Source: CAINVV01 sp963663005
Lineage (GTDB): Bacteria > Bacteroidota > Bacteroidia > Bacteroidales > Prolixibacteraceae
Direction of reading: 5' to 3'
Assembly (NCBI GenBank): GCA_963663005.2
Contig: CAXXHH010000013.1
Location: 186,001 to 250,000 of the forward strand
DNA: 64,000 nucleotides
Shown here: positions 17,686 to 27,420 of the stretch, in pieces
Numbering within the stretch: the first letter of the stretch is position 1
How the letters are laid out: each line of letters starts with the position of its first letter
Made by a program: the position numbers and the translations under genes
The notes under the pieces: generated by a model
What the model saw: the letters and a program-made list of their open reading frames with translations, nothing else
Databases searched by the model: none
Told to the model about the DNA's origin: nothing

Positions 17686-18483
17686 ATGCAGGTAAGACCA
17701 AAAAAAGGCTTAGGACAACATTTCCTTCGCGACCACCAGATCGCCTCCGATATTGTTGATTCGCTAGTAATGGGCGATCGCACAAAGGTTTTGGAAGTCG
17801 GTCCGGGTATGGGTGTGTTGACAAGATTTCTGTTACAAAAGTCCAATTTCGAGACGTCTGTTATCGAAATCGACACTGAATCAGTCGTCTACCTTAAAAC
17901 CTATTTACCAGAGTTGGAAAATCGTATCATCGAAGGCGATTTCCTCCGGATGGATTTGAAAAAACTGTTTGCTGAGACACCGTTTTCGCTGATAGGCAAT
18001 TTCCCTTACAATATTTCTTCTCAAATTTTATTTAAAGTTCTGGATTACAGAGAATTGGTACCCGAAGTAGTTGGAATGCTGCAGAAAGAGGTGGCCGAAC
18101 GTATCTGTACCGGTCCGGGAAGTAAGACGTATGGAATACTGAGTGTTTTACTTCAGGCGTGGTACAAAGTAGAATACCTGTTTACCGTCAACGAGGACGT
18201 TTTCGATCCGCCTCCAAAGGTAAAATCTGCAGTAATCAGACTAACGGCCAACGGAAGAACAGATTTAGGCTGCAACGAGAAGCTTTTCAAATCTATCGTA
18301 AAGCAGGCGTTCAACCAACGCAGGAAAATGCTTAGAAACAGTATCAAAAGCTTTACGCCGCGCTACGATGAGCTGGATGCCCACACCTTAACCCGGCGCC
18401 CGGAACAACTTTCGGTGGAAGATTTTATAATCCTTACAAACGCAATTGAAAAACTGACACAAGAAGGAGTGAATAATGAATAG
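17686..18483 (+). CDS. rsmA: 16S rRNA (adenine(1518)-N6/adenine(1519)-N6)-dimethyltransferase
   Basis: A 265-residue KsgA/RsmA enzyme that dimethylates two adenines in the 3' hairpin of 16S rRNA, a late step in 30S assembly. Landmarks: KKGLGQHFLRD at the N-terminus, the SAM-binding VLEVGPGMGVLT, the catalytic motif IV NFPYNIS, and the C-terminal helical RNA-binding region with FNQRRKMLRNSIK. The length is normal. The start ATG 17686 is directly before MQVRPKKGLGQ. It is convergent with the MacB-like gene and separated from it by an inverted low-complexity repeat. Confidence 0.95.
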   Translation: MQVRPKKGLGQHFLRDHQIASDIVDSLVMGDRTKVLEVGPGMGVLTRFLLQKSNFETSVIEIDTESVVYLKTYLPELENRIIEGDFLRMDLKKLFAETPFSLIGNFPYNISSQILFKVLDYRELVPEVVGMLQKEVAERICTGPGSKTYGILSVLLQAWYKVEYLFTVNEDVFDPPPKVKSAVIRLTANGRTDLGCNEKLFKSIVKQAFNQRRKMLRNSIKSFTPRYDELDAHTLTRRPEQLSVEDFIILTNAIEKLTQEGVNNE

Positions 18484-18561
18484 TGAAAAGTGAAAAATTG
18501 GGAAGGTCTTTTTCTACTATTCATTTTTCACTATTAACTTTTCACTTTCAACTCTCAACTT
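18484..18561. repeat. Inverted quasi-periodic TTTTCACTATTAAC repeat between convergent genes
   Basis: The run starts in the last codons of rsmA (AATAGTGAAAAGTGAAAAAT) and returns in complementary form at about 18520-18560 (ATTTTTCACTATTAACTTTT), so the transcript of either strand can fold back. The right half is itself a run of AACTTTTCACTTTC and AACTCTCAACTTTC units. Confidence 0.7.
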
Positions 18562-19812
18562 TCAAGGCGTATTCATCGCTTCAACAGGATCCAATTTTGA
18601 GGCCGATCTTGCCGGAACCAATCCAGCAATTAATCCGATTGAAATACTGATAATCAAACCGGTAGCAATATTTCCGGCAGTAAGAATAAACTCAAAATCA
18701 TATGCCTGCCGGGCTATATAAGTGCCAATATAGATAATAAGCAGACCGATAGCACCTCCAATAAGTGACAAGATAGTCGCTTCAAAAAGAAATTCGAGGA
18801 GTATAAACCGGTTCTTTGCACCCATTGCTTTCTGGATACCTATAATCTTTGTCCGTTCTTTCACTGAAACAAACATGATATTGGCAATTCCAAATCCGCC
18901 AACCAAAATGGAGAATCCTCCGATAATCCAACCAGCGAGATTCAATACCTTGAAGATGCCGTCAAGCTGACCAGAAATCAAACTGACTTCATTCAAGGCA
19001 AAATCATTTTCTCCTGAAGGTTTTATTCTCCTGATCGACCGCATGATGCCCTCGAGTTCCTCCATCAGACGAGCCGTTGCTATCTCATTCTTTCCTTTAA
19101 CAATAATGGTCTGGCCGGCATCCATTTTGGGATCGACCAGCCGATGGGCAAACTTGATTGGAATAAGAACTCTGTTGTCCATACTGGTTCCAAACATGTC
19201 CTCCCCCATTTTTTCGAATACCCCGACGATGAAAAAGGAAAAGCCTTGAATTTTCACGCGCTTTCCTACCGGTGAACCGCCTGGGAAAAGCTGCGCTGCC
19301 AATTCTGATCCCATCATCCCAAGAGTACCGATTCCGTCCAGTTCATCGTCGGACAATGGTCGTCCATAGGCAATTTTTAAACTCCACGTATCTATTAAAC
19401 CCGATGAGCCACCAAGTACGGTCACGTTTTCTGCCTTGTTGGTTCCAAACTGAACGGTACGACTAAATCCATGGTAGTAAACCACACGCTCGGCAAGGTT
19501 GGATCTTCTTTTAATTTCATCCGTTTCAACGAGTTTAGGCACCGGGCGATTGAGATATTTCCACCAGGGATAATCCGTTTCTCCAGGTGGTGGTGCCCAA
19601 GGCCATTTCTGCACATACACAACATTACTGCCGAGTTTCTCCATGCTGTTTCTGATCGTCCGTTCCAAAGAATCAATGATTGTAAAAACGGCAATGATGC
19701 AAAAAACACCGATTGTGATACCCAAAAGCGAGAGAAATGTCCGAAGCGGATTTACTACCAGAGAGTTGTAGGCAAATCGAAAACTTTCCAGAAACAGCCT
19801 TATAAATAACAT
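18562..19812 (-). CDS. MacB-like ABC transporter permease
   Basis: A 416-residue protein if started at the ATG whose complement is 19810-19812 (MLFIRLFLESFRFAYNSL); an in-frame GTG lies 18 bases upstream. It has the MacB/FtsX layout: an N-terminal helix (LRTFLSLLGITIGVFCIIAVFT), a periplasmic MacB_PCD domain of about 240 residues and three C-terminal helices with the conserved RTKIIGIQKAMGAKNRFILLEFLFEA loop in between. The C-terminus LVPARSASKLDPVEAM is typical of the family. Such permeases pair with a MacB/LolD-type ATPase for export or envelope signalling; none is adjacent. It diverges from purH. Confidence 0.87.
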   Translation of the reverse strand: MLFIRLFLESFRFAYNSLVVNPLRTFLSLLGITIGVFCIIAVFTIIDSLERTIRNSMEKLGSNVVYVQKWPWAPPPGETDYPWWKYLNRPVPKLVETDEIKRRSNLAERVVYYHGFSRTVQFGTNKAENVTVLGGSSGLIDTWSLKIAYGRPLSDDELDGIGTLGMMGSELAAQLFPGGSPVGKRVKIQGFSFFIVGVFEKMGEDMFGTSMDNRVLIPIKFAHRLVDPKMDAGQTIIVKGKNEIATARLMEELEGIMRSIRRIKPSGENDFALNEVSLISGQLDGIFKVLNLAGWIIGGFSILVGGFGIANIMFVSVKERTKIIGIQKAMGAKNRFILLEFLFEATILSLIGGAIGLLIIYIGTYIARQAYDFEFILTAGNIATGLIISISIGLIAGLVPARSASKLDPVEAMNTP

Positions 19813-19853
19813 ACAAGTGGTTGATTTCACCCGAAAGTTAAAACAATTTTTAT

Positions 19854-19861
19854 TACTTTTG
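19854..19861 (+). promoter_or_regulatory. Bacteroidota -7 box (TACTTTTG) for purH
   Basis: TACTTTTG fits TAnnTTTG and ends 24 bases before the purH ATG. It probably drives purH and, by read-through, the mre operon. No exact TTTG -33 box is seen. Confidence 0.5.
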
Positions 19862-19885
19862 TGGAAAATTTATAAGGAATTAAAG

Positions 19886-21409
19886 ATGAGTAATTTAAAA
19901 AATATAAAGTCTGCATTAGTCTCAGTCTATTACAAAGACGGATTGGATGAGATTCTAAAAAAATTGCATCATTCGGGGGTTCAGCTATACTCAACCGGAG
20001 GAACAAAACAGTTTATCGAGGAACTGAATATTCCGGTTTCATCGGTAGAAGATTTAACCGGTTATCCTTCAATTTTGGGTGGACGAGTGAAAACTCTTCA
20101 TCCAAAAGTATTTGGCGGCATCCTTGCCCGTCGCGAAAATGCCGGCGACAAATCTCAGCTCCTCGAATATGCCATTCCCGAGATCGATCTGGTGATTGTT
20201 GACCTCTATCCATTCGAAGCTACAGTAAAATCAGGAGCATCCGATCCAGAAATAATCGAGAAGATTGATATTGGCGGAATCTCGTTAATCAGGGCTGCCG
20301 CTAAAAATTACCAGGATGTTCTTATCGTTTCAAATCAATCTCAATACGGCAATTTACTTAGCCTCTTGAATGAAAAATCCTGCGCTACCGATATAACCGA
20401 TCGCAGGAAATTTGCTGCCGAAGCTTTTGCAACCTCCTCGCATTACGACACAAAGATTTTCAACTATTTTGCCGGAGCAACAACAGACCTTTTCCGTCAA
20501 AGTTATAACGAAGCAAAACCGCTTCGGTACGGCGAAAACCCTCACCAAAAGGGGGTATTCTTCGGCAATTTCGAAGAACTGTTTGATCAGGTTCAGGGAA
20601 AAGAAATCTCCTATAATAATTTGCTCGATATAGATGCCGCCGTCAATTTGATCGATGAATTCACGGATACGACGTTTGCCATCCTTAAACACAACAATGC
20701 CTGTGGTTGCGCTTCACGCGAAAATGTCACCGAGGCATTTCTGGCTGCTCTCGCAGGTGATCCGGTTTCTGCCTTCGGAGGTATTTTTGTTACAAATCGC
20801 GAAGTTGACCTGGCTACCGCTGAAGAAGCAGCGAAGATTTTCTTCGAGGTAATAATAGCTCCCTCCTATTCACAGGAAGCGCTTGATCTTTTCAAAGGCA
20901 AGAAAAATCTGATTGTACTGATCAGAAAATCTGAAGGACTTCAGGAGTATCAATACAGGACTGTTTTAAATGGTGTAATTCTTCAGAACAGGGATTCAAA
21001 AAAAGAGACCAAAGAGGATCTTCAAACTGCAACCATCACCGCCCCGGAAAAAAATGAAGTTGATGATCTTTTATTTGCCAATCGTTTGGTGAAGCAATCA
21101 AAATCCAATACCATTGTACTGGCAAAAGGAAAACAGTTATTGGCAAGCGGAGTGGGTCAAACTTCAAGGGTTGACGCATTGAGACAGGCTATTGAGAAAG
21201 CAAGGTCGTTCAATTTTGAACTTAAGGGAGCCGTAATGGCCTCCGATGCTTTCTTCCCGTTCCCGGACTGTGTCGAAATTGCGCATAATGAAGGTATTAC
21301 GTCCGTCATTCAACCCGGAGGATCAATCCGCGACAAAGAATCCATCGAGTATTGCAATAACCACCAAATGTCCATGGTTATTACAGGTTTCAGACATTTT
21401 AAACATTAG
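19886..21409 (+). CDS. purH: Bifunctional AICAR transformylase / IMP cyclohydrolase
   Basis: I use ATG 19886, giving 507 residues, the usual PurH length; an upstream in-frame GTG adds 23 residues that overlap the promoter. The N-terminal MGS-like cyclohydrolase domain carries VSVYYKDGL, STGGTKQFIEE and GGRVKTLHPKVFGGIL. The C-terminal transformylase domain has PLRYGENPHQKG, KHNNACGCA, the DPVSAFGGI loop and a C-terminal HNEGITSVIQPGGSIRD. The enzyme performs the last two steps of IMP synthesis. It lies 12 bases before mreB and is probably co-transcribed with the cell-shape operon. Confidence 0.95.
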   Translation: MSNLKNIKSALVSVYYKDGLDEILKKLHHSGVQLYSTGGTKQFIEELNIPVSSVEDLTGYPSILGGRVKTLHPKVFGGILARRENAGDKSQLLEYAIPEIDLVIVDLYPFEATVKSGASDPEIIEKIDIGGISLIRAAAKNYQDVLIVSNQSQYGNLLSLLNEKSCATDITDRRKFAAEAFATSSHYDTKIFNYFAGATTDLFRQSYNEAKPLRYGENPHQKGVFFGNFEELFDQVQGKEISYNNLLDIDAAVNLIDEFTDTTFAILKHNNACGCASRENVTEAFLAALAGDPVSAFGGIFVTNREVDLATAEEAAKIFFEVIIAPSYSQEALDLFKGKKNLIVLIRKSEGLQEYQYRTVLNGVILQNRDSKKETKEDLQTATITAPEKNEVDDLLFANRLVKQSKSNTIVLAKGKQLLASGVGQTSRVDALRQAIEKARSFNFELKGAVMASDAFFPFPDCVEIAHNEGITSVIQPGGSIRDKESIEYCNNHQMSMVITGFRHFKH

Positions 21410-21421
21410 AAAATATTACAT

Positions 21422-22444
21422 ATGAGTTTCTTTTCATTTTTAACACAAGAAATTGCAATCGACCTCGGAACAGCCAACACCATCATAATCTTTAATGGTA
21501 AAGTGGTTGTTGATGAACCATCTGTTGTTACCATTGATACCAAAACAGAAAAACTGGTAGCAATTGGTGAGAAAGCAAGGCAGATGCAGGGAAAAACCCA
21601 CTCGAACCTCAAGACTATTCGTCCGTTACGTGATGGTGTTATTGCCGACTTTAACGCTGCTGAACAGATGATTCGTGGAATGATCAAAATGATCAATCCA
21701 AAGAAGAGATTTTTTGCGCCTGCATTAAAAATGGTGATTTGTATCCCTTCAGGATCTACCGAAGTAGAAATTCGTGCCGTACGCGACTCCGCAGAACATG
21801 CCGGCGGGCGCGATGTTTATATGATTTACGAACCAATGGCTGCTGCAATAGGTATCGGCCTGGATGTTGAAGCCCCTGAAGGAAACATGGTCGTAGACAT
21901 CGGTGGCGGTACCACTGAAATTGCTGTAATTTCGCTGGGCGGGATTGTCACAAATAAATCAATCCGTATCGCCGGTGACGATTTAACTGCTGATATCATG
22001 GAACACATGCGTCATCAGCACAATGTAAAAATTGGCGAAAGAACAGCCGAAGAAATTAAAATTGTAGTTGGTTCCGCGATGACAGAACTGGATGAACCTC
22101 CTGCAGATATGATCGTAAAAGGTCCGAACCAGATGACAGCCATGCCAATCGATGTACATGTTACATATACTGAGATTGCTCACTGTCTGGATAAATCCCT
22201 TTCAAAAATTGAAACGGCTATCACGAATGCGCTGGAGCACACTCCGCCTGAACTTTATGCCGACATTTATAAAAGAGGTATTTGGCTCGCTGGTGGTGGC
22301 GCGTTGTTGCGGGGATTAGACAAGAGACTCTATGAGAAATTTAATATTCCATTCCGAATCGCAGAAGATCCTCTCCGGGCCGTGGCTCGCGGAACAGGCG
22401 TTGCTCTGAAGAATGTCGATAAATTTTCTTTCCTGCTTCGGTAA
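21422..22444 (+). CDS. mreB: Rod shape-determining actin-like protein MreB
   Basis: A 340-residue bacterial actin homologue. Phosphate-1 motif DLGTANTIIIFNGKVV (about 14-29), the MIYEPMAAAIGIGLD segment, phosphate-2 VVDIGGGTTEIAVISLGG (about 158) and the adenosine motif LAGGGALLRGLDKRL are all present, so nucleotide-dependent polymerisation is expected. It organises lateral wall synthesis at the inner membrane with MreC, MreD, PBP2 and RodA, all encoded in order directly downstream. Spacing of 12 bases after purH supports co-transcription. Confidence 0.96.
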   Translation: MSFFSFLTQEIAIDLGTANTIIIFNGKVVVDEPSVVTIDTKTEKLVAIGEKARQMQGKTHSNLKTIRPLRDGVIADFNAAEQMIRGMIKMINPKKRFFAPALKMVICIPSGSTEVEIRAVRDSAEHAGGRDVYMIYEPMAAAIGIGLDVEAPEGNMVVDIGGGTTEIAVISLGGIVTNKSIRIAGDDLTADIMEHMRHQHNVKIGERTAEEIKIVVGSAMTELDEPPADMIVKGPNQMTAMPIDVHVTYTEIAHCLDKSLSKIETAITNALEHTPPELYADIYKRGIWLAGGGALLRGLDKRLYEKFNIPFRIAEDPLRAVARGTGVALKNVDKFSFLLR

Positions 22445-22487
22445 TTCCTATCTCTATTCTAACGACATTTTGTATTGTAGCTGAAAT

Positions 22488-23357
22488 ATGAGAAATCTTT
22501 TCAGGTTAATTCTTAGGTATCATTACATATTCCTGTTTTTGATTTTGGAAATATTTTCGCTGTCTCTTGTTGTGTCCTATAACAACTACCAACAAGCAAA
22601 ATTTCTGACTTCCAGCAACGGAATCACTGGCTACTTCTTTGAGAATTTTATTGGCGTATTTCAAGTCTTTGATCTCAAAAAAGCAAATACTGAGTTGGCC
22701 GAAGAAAATGCTCAGTTGCGTACCGCCCTTCAGCACTATCAGTTGCGGACAACTAATAATTCGCGTCAAAACTATCTCTCGGAACGCAATCCACTGATAA
22801 CCATGACGCGTGATTCTCTAAACAAGATTGTCTACTTTTTTACCACTGCGCGCGTAATCAATAACTCGATCAACCAGCGGCATAACTTCCTCACATTGAA
22901 CAAGGGCCGGATTCAGGGAGTCAAACCCGATATGGGTGTCGTCTCTGCCGGCAGGGTCGTCGGACTAGTCACTGACGTTGGAGACAACTACAGTACAGTT
23001 ATCTCAATCCTGAATGAAAGGTGGAAGTTGAGCGCTAAAATTAAACGCAACGATTTCTTTGGATCTCTGTCGTGGAACGGCCGCGATTATCGTAAAGTGC
23101 AACTGAATGAGATTCCATACCACGTACCAGTCCAAAACGGGGATACTGTTGTGACCACGGGGTTTTCCTCCAGTTTTCCCGAAGGACTTGAAATTGGCAT
23201 CGTTTCAGATTTTACACTGGGTTCAGGTAGTAATTTTTACAAAATTGATGTAAACCTTGCCGTGGATTTCAAAAGTATTGTTCAGGTCGCACTGGTGGAG
23301 AACAGACAGCTAAAAGAGATCAATAAACTCGAATCACTGCACAACGATGGTAAATAA
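22488..23357 (+). CDS. mreC: Rod shape-determining protein MreC
   Basis: A 289-residue bitopic membrane protein: a short cytoplasmic tail, one helix (YHYIFLFLILEIFSLSLVV), a coiled coil (KANTELAEENAQLRTALQHY) and the two beta-barrel domains of MreC, with GRIQGVKPDMGVVSAGRVVG and GDTVVTTGFSSSFPEGLEIG as characteristic stretches. It links MreB to PBP2 in the elongasome. Its 3' end overlaps mreD by 11 bases, indicating translational coupling. Confidence 0.93.
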   Translation: MRNLFRLILRYHYIFLFLILEIFSLSLVVSYNNYQQAKFLTSSNGITGYFFENFIGVFQVFDLKKANTELAEENAQLRTALQHYQLRTTNNSRQNYLSERNPLITMTRDSLNKIVYFFTTARVINNSINQRHNFLTLNKGRIQGVKPDMGVVSAGRVVGLVTDVGDNYSTVISILNERWKLSAKIKRNDFFGSLSWNGRDYRKVQLNEIPYHVPVQNGDTVVTTGFSSSFPEGLEIGIVSDFTLGSGSNFYKIDVNLAVDFKSIVQVALVENRQLKEINKLESLHNDGK

Positions 23358-23853
23358 TCTGCTAAAATATTCGCTAATTTTTATTGTTGTCGTACTGCTT
23401 CAGGTATTGGTGCTAAACCATATCCTGATCCTCAGAATGATTTCTCCCTATTTCTATCTGATATTCCTTTTACTGTTGCCATTTGATACGCCAAGAGCTA
23501 TGTTGATTTTTCTGGGATTTATTCTCGGACTTGCCGTCGATGCCTTCAGTAACACACTTGGGGTTCACACAGCGGTTTGTGTATTGATAGGCTTTATCCG
23601 TCCGGGCGTTCTTAACAAGATATCTACCCGTGAGACTCGTGAGTCGGTCACAGCGCCCAGAATATCCACCATGAGCCTGAATTGGTTCATCAATTATGCC
23701 GCCATCTTTGTTACCATTCATCACCTGCTCTTGTTTATGCTCGAAGCTTTTACCTTTCAGGGCATATTATTTACTTTGGCAAGGGCTATTTTAAGTGGAA
23801 TATTATCTGTTATTTTGATTGTTATCAGTCAGTTTCTCTTCTTTCGCAAATAG
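23347..23853 (+). CDS. mreD: Rod shape-determining protein MreD
   Basis: A 168-residue, very hydrophobic protein with about five membrane helices, typical of MreD (FLILLLLPFDTPRAMLIFLGFILGLAVDAF is recognisable in its parts). It starts within the last codons of mreC and is followed after 8 bases by the mrdA GTG. Position in the mreBCD-mrdA-rodA operon is the strongest argument, because MreD sequences are poorly conserved. Confidence 0.9.
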   Translation: MVNNLLKYSLIFIVVVLLQVLVLNHILILRMISPYFYLIFLLLLPFDTPRAMLIFLGFILGLAVDAFSNTLGVHTAVCVLIGFIRPGVLNKISTRETRESVTAPRISTMSLNWFINYAAIFVTIHHLLLFMLEAFTFQGILFTLARAILSGILSVILIVISQFLFFRK

Positions 23854-23861
23854 TTTTAAAC

Positions 23862-25694
23862 GTGGATACCTATTCCAAAAGAAAATACCTGCTTATAGGC
23901 ATATTTTGCCTGACCGCTTTGGTCACCATAACCCGGCTCTTTTATATTCAGGTAATCGACTCTTCCTATAAAATTTCTGCTGCCAGCAATGTTCTGCGCA
24001 GGCAGATCAATTATCCTGCCAGGGGATTGGTGTACGATCGTAACCGTAAGCTTATCGTTTACAACCAGGCGGCATATGATGTTTTAGTGACTCCCCGTGA
24101 AATGAAGGCATTTGATACTCTGGCATTTTGCAGAATTGCCGGAGTCGAAAAGACAGAACTAGTTACGGAGATAAAAAAGGCCAGGGCTTATTCGATGTAC
24201 AAGCCATATGCAATCATCAAACAGCTCTCCTCTCACAGATATGCCGTTCTTCAGGAACAACTTTTCAAATATCCCGGATTTTACATTCAGGCTCGTACGC
24301 TGCGCCAATACCCAGCAACTATTGCATCACATATTTTGGGATATGTTGGTGAAGTTGATCAAAAGAAAATCGACGATGACAGATATTATGAAAGTGGCGA
24401 CTATATCGGCAAATCCGGTATTGAGCAGGCCTACGAAGCCGAATTGCGTGGGGTCAAGGGAATTTCATATCTGATGGTGGATGTACACAACCGTGTCAAA
24501 GGTTCTTTTGAAGCCGGAAAACTGGATACCGCAGCTGTCATCGGTAAAAATCTCATTTCAACTTTGCAGGCTGACTTACAGGCATACGGAGAAAGATTGC
24601 TTGCCGGAAAAGTTGGCAGCATCGTTGCCATAGAGCCATCTACCGGCGAAATATTGGTTCTTGCAAGTTCTCCAACTTTCGATCCGGGCATGTTCGTTGG
24701 TAGAGAAAGAACTAAAAATTATATAACCCTACTCAACGACCCGCTGAAACCGATGCTCAACAGAGCCATTACCTCATCTTATCCACCGGGTTCTACGTTC
24801 AAGCTTGCTAACGCCATCATCGGATTAGAGGAAGGTCTGCTAGGTGAAGGCATCCGGTATTCATGCAGTGGTCCTCGTTCAACGCCAATAAAATGCACGC
24901 ATAACCACGAGACTCCGCTGCCCTTGCTGAGTGCGATCAGGGAATCCTGCAACTCTTATTTCTTTCAGGCTTTCCGGGCTACCATTAATAAATACCCGAC
25001 CTCAGAGCAGGGTTTTGAGGCGTGGCGCGATCATCTTATCGATTTGGGCATCGGTCAGCGAATCGGTGGCGATCTATTTTCTGAGACTGCCGGTAACGTA
25101 CCAAAGACTAGCTATTACGATCGTTTTTTTGGTAAGGGGCACTGGAATGTCATGACAATCAGATCACTTTCGATCGGACAAGGCGAATTATTACTCACCC
25201 CCCTGCAACTAGCCAACATGGTTTCGGTAATTGCAAATAAAGGATATTATATTGCCCCACATGTCGTTCGTAGTATCCAGAATTATGATCGGACGGAAAG
25301 AGAACTTTCATTTGAAAAACATATCACAAAAGCCAATCCGGGCTTGTTCCAGGTAATCGCCGACGGAATGGAAAAAGTGGTTGAATCAGGAACGGCAAGA
25401 ACGGCAGCCAAAGTGGAAGGAATTGCTATATGTGGCAAAACAGGCACAATTCAGAACCCGCATGGGGAGGCGCACTCAGCATTTGTAGCCTTTGCACCAA
25501 AAGATGATCCTAAAATTGCTATTTGCGTGTATGTTGAAAACGGAGTTTGGGGTGCCCGATATGCCGCGCCGATCGCCAGTTTAATCATCGAAAAATACCT
25601 GAATGATTCGATTTCACCCAAAAGAAAACCGTTGGAAGCAACGATGCTTAGCTCGGATCTGATTTCCGCTATGCACCTTTCGGGAGGCGATTGA
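23862..25694 (+). CDS. mrdA: Penicillin-binding protein 2 (elongation-specific transpeptidase)
   Basis: The start is set at GTG 23862 (VDTYSKRKYLLIGIFCLTALV), which gives an N-terminal membrane anchor and a 610-residue class B PBP; the longer open frame upstream overlaps mreD and is not meaningful. The dimerisation domain contains NYPARGLVYDRN. The transpeptidase domain has the serine motif STFK (Ser311, Lys314), SCN in IRESCNSYFF, and KTGT at Lys526. It crosslinks peptidoglycan during side-wall growth with RodA, encoded 36 bases downstream. There is nothing unusual in the active site. Confidence 0.95.
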   Translation: MDTYSKRKYLLIGIFCLTALVTITRLFYIQVIDSSYKISAASNVLRRQINYPARGLVYDRNRKLIVYNQAAYDVLVTPREMKAFDTLAFCRIAGVEKTELVTEIKKARAYSMYKPYAIIKQLSSHRYAVLQEQLFKYPGFYIQARTLRQYPATIASHILGYVGEVDQKKIDDDRYYESGDYIGKSGIEQAYEAELRGVKGISYLMVDVHNRVKGSFEAGKLDTAAVIGKNLISTLQADLQAYGERLLAGKVGSIVAIEPSTGEILVLASSPTFDPGMFVGRERTKNYITLLNDPLKPMLNRAITSSYPPGSTFKLANAIIGLEEGLLGEGIRYSCSGPRSTPIKCTHNHETPLPLLSAIRESCNSYFFQAFRATINKYPTSEQGFEAWRDHLIDLGIGQRIGGDLFSETAGNVPKTSYYDRFFGKGHWNVMTIRSLSIGQGELLLTPLQLANMVSVIANKGYYIAPHVVRSIQNYDRTERELSFEKHITKANPGLFQVIADGMEKVVESGTARTAAKVEGIAICGKTGTIQNPHGEAHSAFVAFAPKDDPKIAICVYVENGVWGARYAAPIASLIIEKYLNDSISPKRKPLEATMLSSDLISAMHLSGGD

Positions 25695-25730
25695 AAACTA
25701 ATGACCTGTAAATAGAATACCGGAATTTAA

Positions 25731-27155
25731 ATGAAGAGTCAAAACAATATATTGCTGAATTTAGACTGGATAACCATCCTGATTTACCTGACATTGGTAA
25801 TGATGGGGTGGATGAATATTTATGCAGCCGTCTACAGTGATGAACATCAGAGTATTTTTGATATCGGTCAGCAATATGGGAAACAGATGATCTGGATTAT
25901 TGCAGGCATTTTTCTGGCGGTCTCTGTTTTACTGGTCGACAGTAAATTCTATGTGGCGTTCTCATACCATATTTACGCTTTCATCATCTTCTTACTGGTG
26001 GCCGTTCTGTTCTTAGGCAAGGAAATTAACGGCGCAAGAGCATGGTTCGAAGTTGGAGGGGTAGCGCTTCAACCTGCCGAACTTGGGAAGTTTGCGACAA
26101 GTCTCGCCATCGCTAAATTTATGAGCCAGTTTGGGTTCAAAATGGCCAGGACGAAATCTTATCTTGTCCTGGGGGCGATGATAATGATTCCCGCCTTGTT
26201 GATTCTTCTGCAGAATGACACCGGTTCGGCGTTGGTATTTGCAGTATTTTTCCTTGTTTTCTACCGCGAAGGGTTGCCCGATATCATTTTGATTGGCGGA
26301 TTAACAGCCATCATTTTGTTTGTTTTAGCACTTTTATGGACCCAACTCCAAATTCTGATCTTATTAATTGTGGTATCCCTACTCCTCCTCACCTTCTTAC
26401 GACAAAGTATTAAAGACGGATTAATCGGCGCAGGTATTACGATTCTGATTTATGGAATTTTGTTCGGTCTGAAAAATATGATCGGATTTGATGCCACCCA
26501 ATTTCACCTGGTCGCGATCACGGCTTTCTTTATGGTGATAATCTTTGTCGTTTACGGGTTTATGAAGCACATCCGACAAGCCTGGTTTGTGTTGCTCTTT
26601 TTCATATTCTCGATAGCAATAACTTTATCGGTGAATTATTTCTACCGGAATATATTGATCGCCCACCAGCGAGACAGGGTAGATAACCTCCTGGGAATCA
26701 AGAATGATCTGTTGGGTGCAGGGTATAATGTACATCAATCCAAGATTGCCATCGGCTCCGGCGGAATAATTGGCAAGGGATTCTTAAAGGGAACCCAGAC
26801 CAAATTTAACTTTGTGCCGGAACAAAGCACCGACTTTATTTTCTGTACAGTGGGCGAAGAATGGGGTTTCCTCGGAACAACTGTTGTAATTATTCTCTTT
26901 CTTGTTTTATTGATACGATTGATTTTTCTGGCGGAACGACAGCGATCGTCCTTTAGCCGCATTTACGGGTATGGGGTAGCCTGTATCCTCTTCTTTCATA
27001 TTATGATAAATATATCGATGACAATCGGCTTAGCCCCCGTCATCGGTATTCCCCTCCCCTTCTTCAGCTACGGAGGCTCCTCCCTATGGTCGTTTACGGT
27101 TCTGCTGTTTATTTTCATCAGACTGGACGCAAGCAGGACAAAGAATCTGAGATAA
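25731..27155 (+). CDS. rodA: Peptidoglycan glycosyltransferase RodA (SEDS family)
   Basis: A 474-residue polytopic membrane protein of the FtsW/RodA/SpoVE family. Conserved features: INGARAWFEVGGVALQPAEL, LLQNDTGSALVF, and near the C-terminus STDFIFCTVGEEWGFLG and IGIPLPFFSYGGSS. It polymerises lipid II with PBP2 as partner. It is about 100 residues longer than enterobacterial RodA; the extra length is a hydrophobic stretch in the middle (about residues 190-290), adding several helices, which I recall as common in Bacteroidota. It is the last gene of the cell-shape operon. Confidence 0.93.
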   Translation: MKSQNNILLNLDWITILIYLTLVMMGWMNIYAAVYSDEHQSIFDIGQQYGKQMIWIIAGIFLAVSVLLVDSKFYVAFSYHIYAFIIFLLVAVLFLGKEINGARAWFEVGGVALQPAELGKFATSLAIAKFMSQFGFKMARTKSYLVLGAMIMIPALLILLQNDTGSALVFAVFFLVFYREGLPDIILIGGLTAIILFVLALLWTQLQILILLIVVSLLLLTFLRQSIKDGLIGAGITILIYGILFGLKNMIGFDATQFHLVAITAFFMVIIFVVYGFMKHIRQAWFVLLFFIFSIAITLSVNYFYRNILIAHQRDRVDNLLGIKNDLLGAGYNVHQSKIAIGSGGIIGKGFLKGTQTKFNFVPEQSTDFIFCTVGEEWGFLGTTVVIILFLVLLIRLIFLAERQRSSFSRIYGYGVACILFFHIMINISMTIGLAPVIGIPLPFFSYGGSSLWSFTVLLFIFIRLDASRTKNLR

Positions 27156-27420
27156 AAATTTGGTTGTTAACTAATTTTCGCTTAACTTGATGATATAATT
27201 GAAGTTAAAGATTGTTGTATCCTTACCTGACCAGATAACCTTACCTAATCTTTCTTCCAATTAACCCCATATTCCTTAGGCTTCGGAAGATGTTACGCCT
27301 GATCACGTTTAGAATGAGATTTAATTTACGAACTACGTTAAGATTGCATGTAAAATAAACACTAAATCGAATCAGAATGAGATTCAAAATTATCATTAGT
27401 CGCACCGGGAGGCAAAGGAC
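27156..27420. other. Intergenic region after rodA, no convincing gene
   Basis: AT-rich sequence. It includes two copies of GAATGAGATTTAA/GAATGAGATTCAA (about 27311 and 27375). A 43-codon ORF (27377-27508) runs into the palindromic site that follows; I do not regard it as a gene. No rho-independent terminator is obvious after rodA. Confidence 0.4.

Noticed and set aside
23682..23861. Extended N-terminus for PBP2
   Set aside because: It overlaps mreD in another frame; the GTG at 23862 gives a normal anchor and length.
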